Below the pieces are notes generated by a model. That model saw nothing but the letters and a program-made list of their open reading frames with translations. It searched no databases and had not been told where the DNA came from. A stretch of 64,000 bases of DNA. Origin: Nitrospira sp. GTDB taxonomy: Bacteria; Nitrospirota; Nitrospiria; Nitrospirales; Nitrospiraceae. Below are positions 63,451 through 64,000 of this stretch, in pieces; within the stretch, counting starts at the first letter, position 1, and each line of letters begins with the position of its first letter. The stretch is from contig JACOEL010000003.1 in assembly GCA_024998625.1 (NCBI GenBank), positions 124,001 to 188,000 on the forward strand, in the 5' to 3' direction. Position numbers and translations under genes: made by a program.

Positions 63451-64000
63451 ATGAGTCGCATCCTGTTGTGTCTGGTTATTTTGCTGGCCGGCTGTGCGGG
63501 CGGGACGGGTCTGTCCTCATCGTCGAAGGCCTCGCACCCGACCGGGCCGTCCGGGAGCGATTCCTACGCCTTCATCAACGGCCGATGGTTCGACGGCCGG
63601 GGGTTTCAGCCCGCCACCTGGTATTCAGTGCAGGGACGTTTGACGCGCACCCCGCCGCAGGGACGAGTCGAGACGGTGGACTTGTCCGGCCTGTTCGTCG
63701 TGCCGCCGTTCGGGGAGGCGCACAATCACAACGTGGAAGGCCCGTGGAATGTTCAGGCGGTAGCCGCGCGGTATCTCAAGGACGGCGTGTTCTATGTGAA
63801 GAATCCCAACAACGTCCGGGACTTTGCATTGCAAATTCGAAGCGCCGTCAATCAGCCGACGAGCATCGATGCGACCTTCGCCCATGCCGGACTGACGGGG
63901 CGGGGCGGCCATCCCGTGGCGTTGTATGAGGACGTCTTGCGGACGAGCCGATACGAGCCGGTGGTCGGGACCATCGAGCGGGGGTGGTTTGAGAACCGGT
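63451..64000 (+). CDS. Lipoprotein with amidohydrolase-like start (3' end outside window)
   Basis: The frame is open to the window edge, about 183 residues visible. AAGAGG precedes the ATG. Lipobox VILLAGC (Cys 14), a Ser/Pro linker, then a beta region and VDLSGLFVVPPFGEAHNHNV, which matches the V-x-P-G-x-x-D-x-H-x-H metal-binding start of amidohydrolases, with Pro-Phe-Gly-Glu in the middle and His-x-His kept. A second part includes LKDGVFYVKNPNNVRDF. An exported metal-dependent hydrolase is likely; the substrate cannot be judged from the part present. Confidence 0.75.
   Translation, partial: MSRILLCLVILLAGCAGGTGLSSSSKASHPTGPSGSDSYAFINGRWFDGRGFQPATWYSVQGRLTRTPPQGRVETVDLSGLFVVPPFGEAHNHNVEGPWNVQAVAARYLKDGVFYVKNPNNVRDFALQIRSAVNQPTSIDATFAHAGLTGRGGHPVALYEDVLRTSRYEPVVGTIERGWFENR

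Noticed and set aside
1-64000. tRNA, rRNA, CRISPR arrays, integrases, intact insertion sequences
   Set aside because: None seen: no cloverleaf-like TTCRA loops with matching stems, no regularly spaced 25-40 bp repeats, no intact transposase or integrase. The heptamer blocks are too short in period to be CRISPR.

Overview
The window looks like a stretch of a Nitrospira-type (Nitrospirota) chromosome. This is inferred from the high-GC, tightly packed gene style, the complete 13-gene complex I operon, the large multi-PAS hybrid kinases, the REP-like intergenic palindromes and the remains of a REP-associated transposase. No rRNA, tRNA, CRISPR array, prophage or intact insertion sequence was seen.

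Layout. 1-5.9 kb: the tail of a probable HerA/DUF87-type ATPase, a 1319-residue patatin-membrane-GNAT fusion and a UPF0114 membrane protein. 6-14.6 kb: two tandem paralogous hybrid histidine kinases, each with a FixL-like PAS that keeps the haem-ligand His and distal-pocket Arg, and a LuxR-type response regulator with a degenerate receiver. 14.9-18.5 kb: a small cluster of an atypical ketoacyl synthase, a protein of unknown function with nitroreductase-like features and a LuxR regulator with an autoinducer-domain-like N-terminus. 18.8-22.5 kb: a compact five-gene envelope operon with three lipoproteins, a coiled-coil protein and a secreted copper-amine-oxidase-like protein. 22.9-29.9 kb: uvrC, a DapF homologue with both catalytic cysteines changed to serine, a VOC protein, a GNAT, a polysaccharide deacetylase, an M50-CBS protease and a YihY-family protein.

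30.1-46.6 kb: nuoA-B-CD-E-F-G-H-I-J-K-L-M-N on the minus strand, led by an overlapping MidA/NDUFAF7-type methyltransferase, the complex I assembly factor family. Seven blocks of 7-bp-period repeats lie in the gaps of this operon's first half, in the 3' end of the methyltransferase gene, and around uvrC and dapF. 47.5-50.1 kb: a metzincin-type metalloprotease and a small partner. 50.2 kb: a frameshifted REP-associated transposase remnant. 50.8-53.5 kb: secA.

53.7-64 kb (plus strand): an apparent envelope and metal-handling locus. It holds a TPR protein, two small His/Cys membrane proteins, two paralogous sialidase-fold proteins that share CxCC and CPHR motifs, a periplasmic protein, TonB, a TlpA-like thioredoxin, a TonB-dependent receptor closed by a strong terminator, an excisionase-type HTH protein and the start of an amidohydrolase-like lipoprotein. 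I read it as a TonB-powered uptake system, probably for a metal or metal complex, with its own redox and Cys-rich periplasmic partners. It is the strongest candidate here for an uncharacterised system.
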